A stretch of DNA of 64,000 nucleotides, taken from positions 313,529 through 377,528 of the forward strand of contig BOKP01000001.1 in the NCBI GenBank assembly GCA_016861045.1, in the 5' to 3' direction. The position numbers and the translations under genes were made by a program. Origin of the DNA: Actinomycetes bacterium. GTDB lineage: Bacteria > Actinomycetota > Thermoleophilia > Solirubrobacterales > 70-9. The notes under the pieces are model-generated. The model saw nothing but the letters and a program-made list of their open reading frames with translations, ran no database searches and was not told where the DNA came from. Of the stretch, positions 45,548 to 62,507 are shown in pieces; position 1 is the stretch's first letter, and every line of letters starts with the position of its first letter.

Positions 45548-46252
45548 ATGAACAGAGACGAGAAGCAGGCGGCGGTCGCAGAGATCAGCGGCGAGCTCGA
45601 GGGCTCGAGCGCCGTCTTCGCGATCGACTACCGCGGCATCTCGGTGCCGCAGGCGGCGGAGCTCCGGGGCAAGCTGCGCGAGGGCGACGCCACCTTCAGC
45701 GTGGTCAAGAACCGCCTCGCCAAGCGCGCTACCGAGGGCACCGAGGCGGCCGCGGCGCTCGACGATCACCTCGTCGGCCCGACGGCGCTGACCTTCGTCC
45801 GCGGCGACGCGGTGGTCGCCGCGAAGGCGATCGCCGAGTTCGCGAAGGCGAACGGGGTCCTCGCATACAAGGGCGGGATCATGGACGGGAGCGCCCTCGC
45901 CCCCGAGCAGTTCGACGCGATCGCGAGGCTGCCCGGCATCGACGCCCTGCGCGGACAGCTCGTCGGGCTCGTGTCGAGCCCGCTCGGCGGCGTCGTCCGC
46001 ACCCTGAACGGGCTCCTCGCCGGCCTCGCCCGACAGCTCGGCCAGGTCGCCGAGCGGGGGCTGGTCGGCGACGCGGTGGCGGAGGCGCCGGAGGGCGAGG
46101 CGAACGGCGGGCCGGAGGCGGGCGGCGAGCAGCCGGCAGTGGCGGAGGCGGACGCCGATGCCGAGACGACTTCCGAGGACGTAGCTGACGAGACCCCGGA
46201 GGGGGGTGCCGGCGACGCCGGTGCCGAGCCCGGGGACGAAAAGGAGGACTGA
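45548..46252 (+). CDS. rplJ: 50S ribosomal protein L10
   Basis: 234 aa from the ATG at 45548 (RBS GAGGCGG). The L10 core [57 protein letters not shown] fills the first ~175 residues. The remaining ~60 are an acidic Gly/Ala/Glu extension beyond the normal L12-binding helix. It anchors L12 dimers on the stalk. Its TGA overlaps the rplL start by one base. Confidence 0.95.
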   Translation: MNRDEKQAAVAEISGELEGSSAVFAIDYRGISVPQAAELRGKLREGDATFSVVKNRLAKRATEGTEAAAALDDHLVGPTALTFVRGDAVVAAKAIAEFAKANGVLAYKGGIMDGSALAPEQFDAIARLPGIDALRGQLVGLVSSPLGGVVRTLNGLLAGLARQLGQVAERGLVGDAVAEAPEGEANGGPEAGGEQPAVAEADADAETTSEDVADETPEGGAGDAGAEPGDEKED

Positions 46253-46641
46253 TGGCAGACACGATGACGACCGAGAAGTGGATCGAGGAGCTGAAGGGCA
46301 TCTCCGTGCTCGAGCTCTCGGAGCGGATCAAGGCGCTCGAGGAGGAGTTCGGCGTCTCCGCGGCCGCGGTCGCGGCCGCCGCCCCGGCCGCCGCCGCGGG
46401 CGGTGACGGCGCCGCCGCCGAGGAGGAGAGCGGGACGGTCGACGTCGTCCTGACCAGCGCCGGCGAGAAGAAGATCCAGGTGATCAAGGCGGTCCGCGCC
46501 GCGACCGGCCTCGGCCTCAAGGAGGCGAAGGCGGTCGTCGATGGCGCCCCCGGCCCGGTCAAGGAGGGGATCGAGCGCGAGGAGGCCGAGAAGCTCAAGG
46601 CCGAGCTCGAGGAGGCCGGCGGCGAGGTCGAGCTGAAGTAG
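46252..46641 (+). CDS. rplL: 50S ribosomal protein L7/L12
   Basis: 129 aa: N-terminal dimer domain ([27 protein letters not shown]), an Ala-rich hinge, and the conserved C-terminal factor-binding domain with [43 protein letters not shown] sits inside the end of rplJ. Ends 201 bp before rpoB, which has its own promoter. Confidence 0.97.
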   Translation: MADTMTTEKWIEELKGISVLELSERIKALEEEFGVSAAAVAAAAPAAAAGGDGAAAEEESGTVDVVLTSAGEKKIQVIKAVRAATGLGLKEAKAVVDGAPGPVKEGIEREEAEKLKAELEEAGGEVELK

Positions 46642-46646
46642 AGCGG

Positions 46647-46684
46647 GCAGCGGGCAGCCCTCCGGCCAGGAAGCTGCTCGCTGC
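46647..46684 (+). other. Hairpin of the heptamer family after rplL
   Basis: GCAGCGGGCAGC (46647-46658) pairs with GCTGCTCGCTGC (46673-46684) over 12 bp with one G-U. It begins 5 bp after the rplL stop and may end or attenuate rplJL transcription. Related sequences lie after rpoB and around rpsJ. Confidence 0.5.
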
Positions 46685-46723
46685 AAGGCGCCGGGCTGCT
46701 TGCTCATGCGGCTTCCCGGTGCC

Positions 46724-46753
46724 TTGCGCCCTGCGTCCGCCCTTTGTTATATT
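46724..46753 (+). promoter_or_regulatory. Candidate rpoBC promoter
   Basis: TTGCGC (46724-46729), 18-bp spacer, TATATT (46748-46753), giving a ~85-nt leader before rpoB. Confidence 0.5.
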
Positions 46754-46842
46754 GACTGGTCGCGCGCCGGCCCGTTTCGCTGCCCGGCCACTGGGTCGCG
46801 CGCCTTCCGACCACCCCTGAGACCTCCCGAGGAGTCGCCCAG

Positions 46843-49800
46843 TTGGCCCCTTCCGACGCTGCCGTTCGCCGCTCTTTCTCCCGCCTTCAGACCCCGCTCG
46901 ACGTACCAAACCTCATAGATATCCAGCGTCGCTCCTTCGAGCGGCTCACCGTCCCGAAGGGCGGGATGCTGCGCGAGACGATCGACGACGTCTCGCCGAT
47001 CACCGACTACACCGGCAACCTCGGCATCGTCTTCGGCGAGTTCCGCTTCGAGGAGCCGCAGCACACGATCGAGGAGTGCCGCGAGAAGGACATCACCTAC
47101 TCGCGCCCGCTCAACGTCGAGGTCGAGTTCCAAAACCGGGAGACGGGCGAGATCCGGCAGCAGACCGTGTTCATGGGCGACTTCCCGTGGATGACGGACC
47201 GCGGCACCTTCATCATCAACGGCACCGAGCGCGTCGTGGTCACCCAGCTCGTCCGCTCGCCGGGCGCCTACGTGATGGCGCCCAAGGACCCCGAGAAGCA
47301 GGTCTTCATCGCCAACCTGATGCCGGCCCGGGGCTCCTGGCTCGAGCTCGAGATCGACAAGAAGGGCAAGGTCTTCGCCCGGATCGACCGCAAGCGCAAG
47401 CTGCCGGTCACCGTGCTGCTGCGCGCGATGGGCTTCGTCTCCGACGAGCAGCTGCTCGAGCTGTTCGACAACTCCGTCTACATCCGCCACACGATCGAGG
47501 CCGACACCGAGGTGACCAAGACCGAGGAGGGCGCCCTGATCGAGCTGTTCAAGAAGCAGCGCCCGGGCGAGCCGCCCTCGGTCGACGCCGCCACGGCTCT
47601 GCTCGAGCAGCTCTTCTTCGACCCGAAGCGCTACGACCTGACGGCGGTCGGCCGCTACAAGCTGAACGCCCGTCTCGACCTCGACATCGACGCCGACACC
47701 CGGACGCTGACCAAGGACGACATCGTCGCCCTGATCCGCGAGCTCGTAAGCCTGCCGCGCCTGCTCGGCGTCCCCGAGGAGATCGACGAGGAGAACCCGA
47801 TCAAGGACTACGCCGCCGAGGCGCTGTCCTACGGCCGCGAGCCGGTGGCCGATCACCTCGACGAGTACGAGCACTTCGGCAACCGCCGCCTTCGCACCGT
47901 CGGCGAGCTGATCCAGGAGGCGTTCCGGATCGGCCTCTACCGGATGGAGCGGGTGGTCCGCGAGCGCCTCACCACCGAGGACGCCGACGCGATCACCCCG
48001 CAGACGATCATCAACATCCGGCCGGTCGTCGCCGCGATGAAGGAGTTCTTCGGCTCCTCGCAGCTCTCGCAGTTCATGGACCAGACGAACTCGCTGACCG
48101 GCCTCACCCATCGCCGCCGCCTGTCGGCGCTCGGCGCCGGCGGGCTGACCCGCGAGCGGGCGCCGATCGAGGTCCGCGACGTGCATCCGACCCACTACGG
48201 CCGGATGTGCCCGATCGAGACTCCGGAGGGCCCGAACATCGGCCTGATGGGCTCGCTGTCCTCGTACGCGCAGATCTCCGAGTACGGCTTCGTCACCACT
48301 CCCTACCGGGTGGTCAAGAGCGGCAAGGTCACCGACGAGATCGTCCACCTGGACGCCACCCAGGAGGAGGACAAGGTGATCGCGCAGGCGAACGCCGAGT
48401 TCGACCCGAAGACGGGGAGGCTGCTCGGCGACACCCTTCTCTGCCGGGTCCGCGACGAGGCCGAGGTGATGGCCGCGACCCCCGACCAGGTCGATTACAT
48501 GGACGTCTCGCCGACCCAGATCTGGTCGGTCGCGACGGCGCTGATCCCGTTCCTCGAGCACGACGATGCCAACCGGGCCCTGATGGGCTCGAACATGCAG
48601 CGGCAGGCGGTGCCGCTGCTCAAGCCCGAGCCGCCGCTGATCGGCACCGGGATGGAGCGCCGGGCCGCGATCGACTCCGGCGACGTGGTCATCGCCGAGA
48701 GCGCCGGTGAGGTCACCGAGCTCGACGCCGAGCGGATCGTCGTCTCGCACGGCGGCAAGAAGGACAGCTACGCGCTCAACAAGTTCCAGCGCTCGAACCA
48801 GGGGACGATCATCCACCAGCGGCCGATCGTCGACATCGGCGACAAGGTGAAGGCCGGCGACGTCCTCGCCGACGGCTCCTCAACCTCGGCCGGCGAGATC
48901 GCGCTCGGCAAGAACTGCCTGGTCGCCTTCATGTCCTGGGAGGGCTACAACTTCGAGGACGCGATCATCATCTCCGAGCGCCTGGTCAAGGACGACGAGC
49001 TCACCTCGATCCACATCGAGGAGTACGAGATCGACGCCCGCACGACGAAGCTCGGCGACGAGGAGATCACCCGCGACATCCCGAACCGCTCGGAGGAGTC
49101 GCTGCGCAACCTCGACGAGCGCGGCATCGTCCGGGTCGGCGCCGAGGTGGCCGCCGGCGACCTCCTCGTCGGCAAGGTGACCCCGAAGGGCGAGACCGAG
49201 CTGACCGCCGAGGAGAAGCTGATCCGCGCGATCTTCAAGGAGAAGGCGCGCGAGGTCCGTGACACCTCGCTCAAGGTCCCGCACGGCTCCGGCGGCGTCG
49301 TCCTCGAGGTCCAGACCTTCAACCGCGACGACGGCGACGACCTCAGCCCCGGCGTCAACGACCTCGTCCGGGTCTTCGTCGCCACCAAGCGCAAGATCCA
49401 GGAGGGCGACAAGCTCGCCGGCCGCCACGGCAACAAGGGCGTGATCTCGAAGATCGTGCCCGAGGAGGACATGCCGCACCTCGCCGACGGCACCCCCGTC
49501 GACGTCATCCTCAATCCGCTCGGCGTTCCGAGCCGGATGAACATCGGCCAGATCCTCGAGACCCACCTCGGCTGGGTCGCCGCGAACGGCTGGTACGACG
49601 ACGGCTCCGAGTCATACGACCGGGGGCGGATGCTCATCGACGGCCGCGTCAAGGTCGCGACGCCGGTCTTCGACGGCGCGACGGTCGCCGATGTCGACAA
49701 CGCGCTCGTGCGGTGGGAGAAGGAGAACGCCGACCGCGGGATCGAGCTCGGGCTCGACGAGAAGAAGCCCGAGGGCTCGCGCTCGGCCGGTCGCGCCCAG

Positions 49801-50373
49801 CTCTTCTCGGGTCGCACCGGCGAGCCCTACGAGGGTGCGGTGACGATCGGCTACATGTACATCCTCAAGCTGCTGCACCTCGTCGACGACAAGATCCACG
49901 CCCGCAGCACCGGTCCCTACTCGCTCGTCACCCAGCAGCCGCTCGGCGGCAAGGCGCAGTTCGGCGGGCAGCGGTTCGGCGAGATGGAGGTCTGGGCGCT
50001 GGAGGCGTACGGCGCCTCCTACACGCTGCAGGAGATGCTCACCGTCAAGTCGGACGACACCGTCGGCCGGGTCAAGGCCTACGAGTCGATCGTCAAGGGC
50101 GAGAACATCCCGGAGCCGTCGGTGCCGGAGTCGTTCAAGGTGCTGCTGAAGGAGATGCAGGCGCTGTCGCTCGACGCCACCCTCGTCGCCGAGGAGGGCC
50201 GGGTCGGGATCGAGGAGGAGGAGGACGAGCTCCTGCGCGCCGCCGAGGAGCTCGGGATCGACCTCTCCGGTGTCCGCGCCGTCGACGGCGAGGCGGCGGA
50301 CGAGACCCAGGCCGAGGCCGAGGGGTCGGACGAGGAAGCGGCGGTTGAGGAGACCGAGGAAGCGAAGACGTGA
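46843..50373 (+). CDS. rpoB: RNA polymerase beta subunit
   Basis: 1176 aa from the TTG at 46843, with GAGGAG upstream. It opens [24 protein letters not shown] and has the rifampicin pocket [39 protein letters not shown] with Asp, His and Ser at the usual resistance positions unchanged. [21 protein letters not shown], the [20 protein letters not shown] block and the C-terminal [24 protein letters not shown] are present. An acidic tail of ~30 residues is added. A 126-bp spacer with repeats separates it from rpoC. Confidence 0.98.
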   Translation: MAPSDAAVRRSFSRLQTPLDVPNLIDIQRRSFERLTVPKGGMLRETIDDVSPITDYTGNLGIVFGEFRFEEPQHTIEECREKDITYSRPLNVEVEFQNRETGEIRQQTVFMGDFPWMTDRGTFIINGTERVVVTQLVRSPGAYVMAPKDPEKQVFIANLMPARGSWLELEIDKKGKVFARIDRKRKLPVTVLLRAMGFVSDEQLLELFDNSVYIRHTIEADTEVTKTEEGALIELFKKQRPGEPPSVDAATALLEQLFFDPKRYDLTAVGRYKLNARLDLDIDADTRTLTKDDIVALIRELVSLPRLLGVPEEIDEENPIKDYAAEALSYGREPVADHLDEYEHFGNRRLRTVGELIQEAFRIGLYRMERVVRERLTTEDADAITPQTIINIRPVVAAMKEFFGSSQLSQFMDQTNSLTGLTHRRRLSALGAGGLTRERAPIEVRDVHPTHYGRMCPIETPEGPNIGLMGSLSSYAQISEYGFVTTPYRVVKSGKVTDEIVHLDATQEEDKVIAQANAEFDPKTGRLLGDTLLCRVRDEAEVMAATPDQVDYMDVSPTQIWSVATALIPFLEHDDANRALMGSNMQRQAVPLLKPEPPLIGTGMERRAAIDSGDVVIAESAGEVTELDAERIVVSHGGKKDSYALNKFQRSNQGTIIHQRPIVDIGDKVKAGDVLADGSSTSAGEIALGKNCLVAFMSWEGYNFEDAIIISERLVKDDELTSIHIEEYEIDARTTKLGDEEITRDIPNRSEESLRNLDERGIVRVGAEVAAGDLLVGKVTPKGETELTAEEKLIRAIFKEKAREVRDTSLKVPHGSGGVVLEVQTFNRDDGDDLSPGVNDLVRVFVATKRKIQEGDKLAGRHGNKGVISKIVPEEDMPHLADGTPVDVILNPLGVPSRMNIGQILETHLGWVAANGWYDDGSESYDRGRMLIDGRVKVATPVFDGATVADVDNALVRWEKENADRGIELGLDEKKPEGSRSAGRAQLFSGRTGEPYEGAVTIGYMYILKLLHLVDDKIHARSTGPYSLVTQQPLGGKAQFGGQRFGEMEVWALEAYGASYTLQEMLTVKSDDTVGRVKAYESIVKGENIPEPSVPESFKVLLKEMQALSLDATLVAEEGRVGIEEEEDELLRAAEELGIDLSGVRAVDGEAADETQAEAEGSDEEAAVEETEEAKT

Positions 50374-50499
50374 GAGCAGGCAGCAAACAGCGGGCTGCAT
50401 GCGGCGCTCGTGCCGGAATGCTGCTCGCTGCAAGCTGCTCGCTGCAAGCTCAGCGCATCCGGGACGCGACGAATCACCAGCACGGCTAGGAGCCCACAC
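50374..50499 (+). repeat. rpoB-rpoC spacer with heptamer-type inverted and direct repeats
   Basis: GAGCAGGCAGCAAACAGC near the left end is followed by two direct copies of GCTGCTCGCTGCAAG at about 50433-50462, able to pair with it imperfectly. RBS TAGGAG for rpoC is at 50487-50492. Related to 46647-46684 and 62832-62859. Confidence 0.55.
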
Positions 50500-54582
<4,083 letters not shown>

Positions 54583-54611
54583 CCCCGGCGCGGCCCCGCC
54601 GGAAGCCCGCC

Positions 54612-54631
54612 GCGACCGAGGCCCCGGTCGC
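54612..54631 (+). terminator. Hairpin after rpoC
   Basis: GCGACCG/CGGTCGC, 7-bp perfect stem with a 6-nt loop, 29 bp after the rpoC stop; no T-run. The rest of the gap to 54762 is GC-rich with no recognised gene. Confidence 0.4.
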
Positions 54632-54762
54632 CTCCCCGGCGAGGGTCGGCCCGACCTCACGGCAGGCGTCCCGCCGCTCGGCGACCCGATCGCCCCGCGG
54701 CGGCGGGACGGCTCGATCCGCTGCCGCCCGGAGCGGCGGGGCCCGCAGCGGCGCCGGGCGCG

Positions 54763-55068
54763 TCAGCGGCGCTCGGCGGAGCCCGTGAGGGCGGCGTGGG
54801 CCGGACGCCGGGTGGCGCGGAGCGCATCCGAGCCGACCGGGCAGGGGAGCGGCAGGGCGTCGGGGGCGTGGGGGCCGCGGCGGGGGCCGCGTGGCCGCTT
54901 CGGCCGCGGCTCGCGCCGGAAGCGGCCACGCTCGTCGCCGCTCTCCTCGCCGCCCTCGACCGGCTCCGGCTCGGCGCGGACGGCATGCCAGATCAGCCAG
55001 CAGGCGGCCAGCACCGGGATCTTCAGGATCACGCCCATGAAGATGAACATCTCGAGCCCGACGTCCAT
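54763..55068 (-). CDS. Small membrane protein with basic tail
   Basis: A 101-aa protein: one hydrophobic span at residues ~6-28 ([24 protein letters not shown]), an acidic patch [14 protein letters not shown], then an Arg/Pro-rich tail ([17 protein letters not shown]). Short proteins of this layout occur in related actinobacteria as far as I recall, with no known role. GGAG lies before the ATG, and TAAACT ends 9 nt upstream. It is the first gene left of the HAD gene, same strand. Confidence 0.6.
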   Translation of the reverse strand: MDVGLEMFIFMGVILKIPVLAACWLIWHAVRAEPEPVEGGEESGDERGRFRREPRPKRPRGPRRGPHAPDALPLPCPVGSDALRATRRPAHAALTGSAERR

Positions 55069-55101
55069 TCGCTCCGTAGTTTATCCCGAGGCATCTCCGG
55101 G

Positions 55102-55611
55102 CTATCCCGGAGCTGCCTCCGCGCCGGCTGCCCACTCGATCAGCAGATCGACCTGTGGCTCCTCGAGCCCGCGGGTCGGGTCGGTCGGCACCAGCAGGGT
55201 CGGCTCGGGACGGGCCCGTGCCCAGGCGTGGCACTCGTCGTCGAGCGAGTCGTCGATCCAGGCCAGGCGGCGGCCGGCGGCATAGGCGGCGATCGGCCCG
55301 AGCTTCCAGTGGGCGCTGCCGAAGCGGGCGTCCCCGCCGAACCGGATGACCGGCATCCGCTCGAGGCCGAGGAGGCCGAGCAGGTGGTCGTTCGCGCGGT
55401 CCTCCCAGCCGGTTGCCCAGACCATCTCGTAGTAGGGGGTGAGCCGCCGCAGCCGGCCGCCGGCGGCGTGCGAGATGCAGTGGGCCATCCCGTCGATGAG
55501 CTGGAACCGGCAGGGGGCCCGGTCGGGCGGCTCCTCGAAGCCGAACAGGCTGATGACCCCGTCGACGTCGACGGCGAGGATCGGCGGGTCCTCGGGTCCT
55601 GCGCGAGTCAT
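55102..55611 (-). CDS. HAD-superfamily protein
   Basis: 169 aa. Motif [15 protein letters not shown] has the nucleophile-type Dx[16 protein letters not shown] provides the Thr of motif II, and the later [16 protein letters not shown] gives the acidic motif. KLGPIAAY may hold the motif III Lys. This matches the small HAD domain related to the one in Swiss-army-knife RNA repair proteins. Likely a phosphatase; substrate unknown. GATAAT ends 9 nt before the ATG at 55611, facing the rpsL promoter. Confidence 0.82.
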   Translation of the reverse strand: MTRAGPEDPPILAVDVDGVISLFGFEEPPDRAPCRFQLIDGMAHCISHAAGGRLRRLTPYYEMVWATGWEDRANDHLLGLLGLERMPVIRFGGDARFGSAHWKLGPIAAYAAGRRLAWIDDSLDDECHAWARARPEPTLLVPTDPTRGLEEPQVDLLIEWAAGAEAAPG

Positions 55612-55671
55612 CGGGGCGGGATTATCGTCCGCCTGTCACGGCTCGCGTCGTTACCGCTACCATTCCGCGCC

Positions 55672-56067
55672 GTGCCGACGACGAACCAGCTCATCCGCAA
55701 GGGCCGGAAGGCCCCTCGCAAGAAGGTCTCGACCCCCGGCCTGAAGTCCGGGCAGGGCCGCAAGGCGAGGACCGCCGCCCCGCAGCGGCGCGGCGTCTGC
55801 ACCCGCGTCTACACGGCCACCCCGAAGAAGCCGAACTCCGCCCTCCGCAAGGTCGCGCGCGTGCGGCTGACCAACGGCATGGAGGTCACGACCTACATCC
55901 CGGGGGAGGGGCACAACCTCCAGGAGCACTCCGTCGTCCTCGTCCGCGGCGGTCGGGTCAAGGACCTGCCCGGGGTCCGCTACAAGGTCGTCCGCGGCAC
56001 CCTCGATGCCTCCGGCGTCTCCGAGCGCAAGCAGTCCCGCTCGCAGTACGGCGTCAAGGCGTCCTGA
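55672..56067 (+). CDS. rpsL: 30S ribosomal protein S12
   Basis: 131 aa from the GTG at 55672. [29 protein letters not shown] and [32 protein letters not shown] are hallmarks; the Lys residues where streptomycin resistance arises are wild type. Between KKVSTPGLK and [13 protein letters not shown] there are about nine extra residues ([10 protein letters not shown]) compared with typical S12. TACCAT (55658-55663) ends 8 nt before the start, so the mRNA looks leaderless. Confidence 0.97.
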   Translation: MPTTNQLIRKGRKAPRKKVSTPGLKSGQGRKARTAAPQRRGVCTRVYTATPKKPNSALRKVARVRLTNGMEVTTYIPGEGHNLQEHSVVLVRGGRVKDLPGVRYKVVRGTLDASGVSERKQSRSQYGVKAS

Positions 56068-56068
56068 C

Positions 56069-56536
56069 GTGAGGCGAAACCGCGCCACCCCCAGGGCCGT
56101 AGCGCCCGACGCCAGGTTCCGCAGCCGGCTCGTCCAGCAGGTCATCAACAAGGTGATGCTGGATGGCAAGAAGTCGACCGCCGAGCGGATCGTCTACGAC
56201 GCGCTCGCGATCGTCGGCGAGCGCACCGGCCGCAACCCGACCGACGTCCTCGACGACGCGATCAACGAGCTCACCCCGGTGCTGGAGGTCCGCTCCCGCC
56301 GCGTCGGCGGCGCCACCTACCAGGTCCCCGTCGAGGTCCCGCAGCGGCGTGCCCGGACCCTGGCCGTGCGCTGGCTGATCGAGTTCGCCCGCAGCCGCGG
56401 CGAGAAGTCGATGCCCGAGCGCCTCGCCCGCGAGATCATGGATGCCGCGTCCCAGCAGGGCGGCGCGTTCAAGCGCAAGGACGACATCTACAGGATGGCG
56501 CAGGCCAACAAGGCCTTCGCCCACTACCGCTGGTAG
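56069..56536 (+). CDS. rpsG: 30S ribosomal protein S7
   Basis: 155 aa from the GTG at 56069, which directly follows the S12 stop. SRLVQQVINKVMLDGKKSTAERIVYDAL, VEVRSRRVGGATYQVPVEVPQRRARTLAVRWLIEFAR and the C-terminal AFAHYRW are diagnostic. It organises the head of the small subunit. In most bacteria fusA follows; here a dispersed repeat and two minus-strand genes intervene. Confidence 0.97.
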   Translation: MRRNRATPRAVAPDARFRSRLVQQVINKVMLDGKKSTAERIVYDALAIVGERTGRNPTDVLDDAINELTPVLEVRSRRVGGATYQVPVEVPQRRARTLAVRWLIEFARSRGEKSMPERLAREIMDAASQQGGAFKRKDDIYRMAQANKAFAHYRW

Positions 56537-56563
56537 CCGGCGGGCTCGGAGCGCCCCGCTCTT

Positions 56564-56616
56564 TCGTCCTCGTCGGCTCACGGACCTCTCGGCCGCTTCG
56601 CCTCCTGCGTCCTCGA
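56564..56616 (+). repeat. Dispersed intergenic repeat, copy 2
   Basis: Same two blocks as 41571-41632 (TCGTCCTCGTCGGCTCACGG and CGGCCGCTTCGCCTCCTGCG then TCCTCGA), with a spacer about 9 bp shorter. It lies 28 bp after rpsG. The remaining spacer to 56792 has no recognised element. Confidence 0.8.
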
Positions 56617-56792
56617 TCAGGACGCTCCCGCCCTCGCCGGCCCGGTTGACCGGGGGTCAACCGCAAATCGGGTCCCTTGGGGGGCACCGATTCGCATCTC
56701 ACCCGGCCGGTGACGCCCGGTGGGCCGCCGAGACCCGTTCGCCGCTCTCCTCCGATCCCGCTCTCGGCGGGTCCTTCGCCGGAGCCGCCCGC

Positions 56793-57317
56793 TCAGGTCG
56801 GGCTCCGGTCCGAATCGGCCGGGCCGGCCGCGCTCCGGTCCCCGCGGGATTCCCGGCGGCGGCGGAGCGCCTGTCGTTCGGCGGCGTCCTGGGTGGCGAA
56901 GGCGATGCCGGCGAGGGCGAGGGTGACGGTGGCGGCGGCCTCGAGCCAGAACCCGGGCCGCGGGACCGCCTCGACGGTCGTGAGCCGGGGATCGCTGAGC
57001 GCGACGTCGCCGACGGCGCCCGCGTCGGGGAGGTCGACGATCAAGAACAGGGCCAGCGCCGCGATCCCGAGGCCGGCGGTCGCCCATGCTGGCGCGCGCT
57101 GTCCCGTCGCGACGGCGATCGCGAGCGTGGCCAGCGCGCAGACGGCGAGGAGCAGCATCGCGTAGCCGTGCCGGTCGCCGCCGAGCTGCCCGCTCAGCGG
57201 GTCGCCACCGGGTGGCTCGAGCGCGAAGGCCGTCATCAGCTCGGACGCGGCGAGAGCGAGCGCCGCCACGGCGATCGCGATCGGAAGCAGGACCGCGGTG
57301 GCGGGCGGGCGCCTCAC
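56793..57317 (-). CDS. Four-span membrane protein, paralogue of its upstream neighbour
   Basis: 174 aa. Hydrophobic segments at about 7-30, 51-69, 77-94 and 122-145 enclose a short extracytoplasmic region (LEPPGGDPLSGQLGGDRHGYAM) and a cytoplasmic or outer loop with LSDPRLTTVEAVPRPGF. The tail is Arg/Ser-rich. Its layout (SPHSYAF- versus DRHGYAM-type lead into span 2, LVIDRPAG- versus LIVDLPDAG) parallels the C-terminal half of the 449-aa protein. Start overlaps that gene's stop (ATGA). Function unknown; an energy- or wall-linked accessory role cannot be judged. Confidence 0.7.
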   Translation of the reverse strand: MRRPPATAVLLPIAIAVAALALAASELMTAFALEPPGGDPLSGQLGGDRHGYAMLLLAVCALATLAIAVATGQRAPAWATAGLGIAALALFLIVDLPDAGAVGDVALSDPRLTTVEAVPRPGFWLEAAATVTLALAGIAFATQDAAERQALRRRRESRGDRSAAGPADSDRSPT

Positions 57318-58663
57318 ACCCGCGCGCCGGCCCCGCGCCGCACGGCGATGCGATTCGCTCCCGCGACGCGGTCGGGAACGGCCCGGCGGATGCCGGCGAG
57401 GCGGAGCTCGCGGGCCAGCAGCGAGGAGGAGCCGATCAGGAGCACCCCGGCGGCGATCTGGGCGTAGAAGCCGCCGATCAGGGTTGCCCGCACGCCCTCG
57501 AACGAGACCGCCGCGTCACCGGGATCGAGCCCGGCGGGCCGGTCGATGACGAGGGCGACCGCGATCGCGGCGATGCCGGCCGCCGCGACCGGCCACAGGA
57601 GCCGCCCGCGGCCGCCGATCACGGCGGCGGCGAGGAGCAGCAGGCAGGCGGCGGCGACGGGGACGAAGGCGTAGGAGTGGGGGCTTCCCGCCTCCAGGCG
57701 CCCCGTCTCGGGCGCCGGGGCGACCGTCTCCACGCCCGAGTAGGCGTCGTTCCCGATCGAGATCATCCGGTAGTCGGCGTACTGGGAGAGCGCGAGCAGG
57801 ATCGCGGCGCCGGCGACGACCAGGGCGAGGACGCCCACGGGGGTCACCCGGCGCGAGGCCGCTCGCGCCGCCCGCTCGAGCGCCCGTAGGGCCCTTCCGA
57901 CCGGCCTGGCGACGAAGCGGCCGGCCGCGATCAGGACCGTGAGGACGACGCCGAGGAGGGCGAAGAGCAGCGCGAAGGCCGCGCCGAGCGCGGCGAGGAG
58001 CCCCCGTCCCACCTTCGGGGCCGCGGCGGCGACGCGGCGGCGGGCGCCGCCCGCCGCCCGCCCCAGCGCCCGGGCGAGGCCGCCGGCCGCAGCTCTCGCC
58101 CGGCGACGGCCCGGGCGGGCGCGCCGCCGTCGCGAGGAATCGCGGTCGCGACCCGCCCGCTCGGCCGCCGAGCGTCTCCGCTTCTCGACGCCGTCGCGCT
58201 CGCGCGGCTGCGGTCGCGGGCGGTGCAGCGGCTTCGCCGCCGGGCGCCCGCCTCTCCCGGCGCCGGACGCCTCCTTCCGCCCCCGCTTCCCGCGACCCCC
58301 GCCGCCGGCCTTGCCGGGCCCCGCCGTCGGCCGCGCGCCATCAGCCCCGCCGGGGGGCTGCCTGCGGCGTGGCTTCTCCCGCTTCTCGGCGCCCGCCGGG
58401 CCCGGCTCCGGCGCGCCCGCCTCGCCGACCCGGTCGGCGAGGCGGCGCCGCGCCCGCGCCGACCGCTCGCCCGAATCCGCGGTCGCCTCCTCGCCGCCCG
58501 CGCCCTCGCCGTCCGCCCCGTCCTCCCCTTCGGGGACGTCGTCGCGCTCTCCGCCGCGGCGGCGGAAGCGCTTCACGGGCGTCCGCCGCGCTCCGCGCGC
58601 GGGTGCGTTCGGATCTGCGTGCGATCGGTCAACTTCCCTCTTCCCGGGGGATGCCGGCGCCAT
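57314..58663 (-). CDS. Membrane protein with long basic disordered N-terminus
   Basis: 449 aa. Residues 1-~215 are low-complexity Arg/Gly/Pro/Glu-rich and likely disordered cytoplasmic sequence. Then come ~5 spans, starting LLAALGAAFALLFALLGVVLTVLIAAG and VGVLALVVAGAAILLALSQ, with an outer region YADYRMISIGNDAYSGVETVAPAPETGRLEAG. The last four spans parallel the 174-aa protein translated next. The true start may lie later (a GTG before KRFRRRGG). The pair sits between rpsG and fusA. Unknown function. Confidence 0.65.
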   Translation of the reverse strand: MAPASPGKREVDRSHADPNAPARGARRTPVKRFRRRGGERDDVPEGEDGADGEGAGGEEATADSGERSARARRRLADRVGEAGAPEPGPAGAEKREKPRRRQPPGGADGARPTAGPGKAGGGGRGKRGRKEASGAGRGGRPAAKPLHRPRPQPRERDGVEKRRRSAAERAGRDRDSSRRRRARPGRRRARAAAGGLARALGRAAGGARRRVAAAAPKVGRGLLAALGAAFALLFALLGVVLTVLIAAGRFVARPVGRALRALERAARAASRRVTPVGVLALVVAGAAILLALSQYADYRMISIGNDAYSGVETVAPAPETGRLEAGSPHSYAFVPVAAACLLLLAAAVIGGRGRLLWPVAAAGIAAIAVALVIDRPAGLDPGDAAVSFEGVRATLIGGFYAQIAAGVLLIGSSSLLARELRLAGIRRAVPDRVAGANRIAVRRGAGARV

Positions 58664-58741
58664 CCGGCGCCGTCCCCCGACACTCTAGAGGCCGGTTCGG
58701 GAGCCGCCCGCCGCGCCCGCCGGGCGCCCCTCTCGGGCCGC

Positions 58742-58769
58742 TTGAAAGCGGCCGACCCTTTGCTAAGAT
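58742..58769 (+). promoter_or_regulatory. Promoter of the fusA-tuf operon
   Basis: TTGAAA (58742-58747), 16-bp spacer, TAAGAT (58764-58769). Start near 58776 gives a ~190-nt leader. Confidence 0.7.
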
Positions 58770-58775
58770 CCCGCG

Positions 58776-58964
58776 TCGCTCGCGGGCCTCGGTGCCGCGG
58801 CGGGCGATGCTCCAGGCCAGATGGAGACGCGGTCCACATAGACAAGGGCCTTCGGGCGCGCCAAGCGAGACTTCGTCTGGGCCCGAATCGGGCCTTTTCT
58901 GTGCCCGGGCCAGAACCGCACAGCCGGCCCCCGACGACCCACAGACGTACGACAGCAACACCTC
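58776..58964 (+). promoter_or_regulatory. fusA leader region with short uORF and intrinsic terminator
   Basis: The ~190-nt leader holds a six-codon frame (ATG 58821, TAG 58839-58841), a small AGAC-ttc-GTCT hairpin, and the terminator at 58879-58900. A GTGCCCGGGCC segment just after could compete for the terminator arm. The layout suggests attenuation of fusA; the signal is unknown. Confidence 0.5.
58879..58900 (+). terminator. Intrinsic terminator inside the fusA leader
   Basis: GGCCCG-aat-CGGGCC followed directly by TTTTCT, one of the few hairpins in this window with a T-run. It lies 65 bp before the fusA ATG. Confidence 0.65.
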
Positions 58965-61073
<2,109 letters not shown>

Positions 61074-61083
61074 GGATTTCACC

Positions 61084-61089
61084 TATATT
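61084..61089 (+). promoter_or_regulatory. Possible -10 box of a tuf promoter
   Basis: TATATT in an A/T-rich patch 11 bp after fusA, with no good -35. A small GAAACC/GGTTTC hairpin follows in the 140-bp spacer, and GAGAGAAAG precedes the tuf ATG. Confidence 0.35.
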
Positions 61090-61213
61090 GGGCCGGTTGG
61101 CCGAAACCCCGGTTTCCCCGACCTTCCACCGAGCCCGACTCGGAGCCTAGCCAGCCGCGTAGACGTAACACGCACGATCGGGACGCCCCGAGAGAGGAAC
61201 ACGAGAGAGAAAG

Positions 61214-62401
<1,188 letters not shown>

Positions 62402-62411
62402 GGAAGGCGAA

Positions 62412-62432
62412 GAGCAGCGAGCAGCGAGCAGC
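62412..62432. repeat. Three tandem GAGCAGC heptamers after tuf
   Basis: Units at 62412, 62419 and 62426, in the tuf-rpsJ spacer. Confidence 0.85.
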
Positions 62433-62507
62433 GACCGACCGCAGGTCGGCAGGCGTGAACGGGGCGGCACCATGCCGCCCCGATTCCGCCCTAGCGCCAC
62501 GGAAGCG

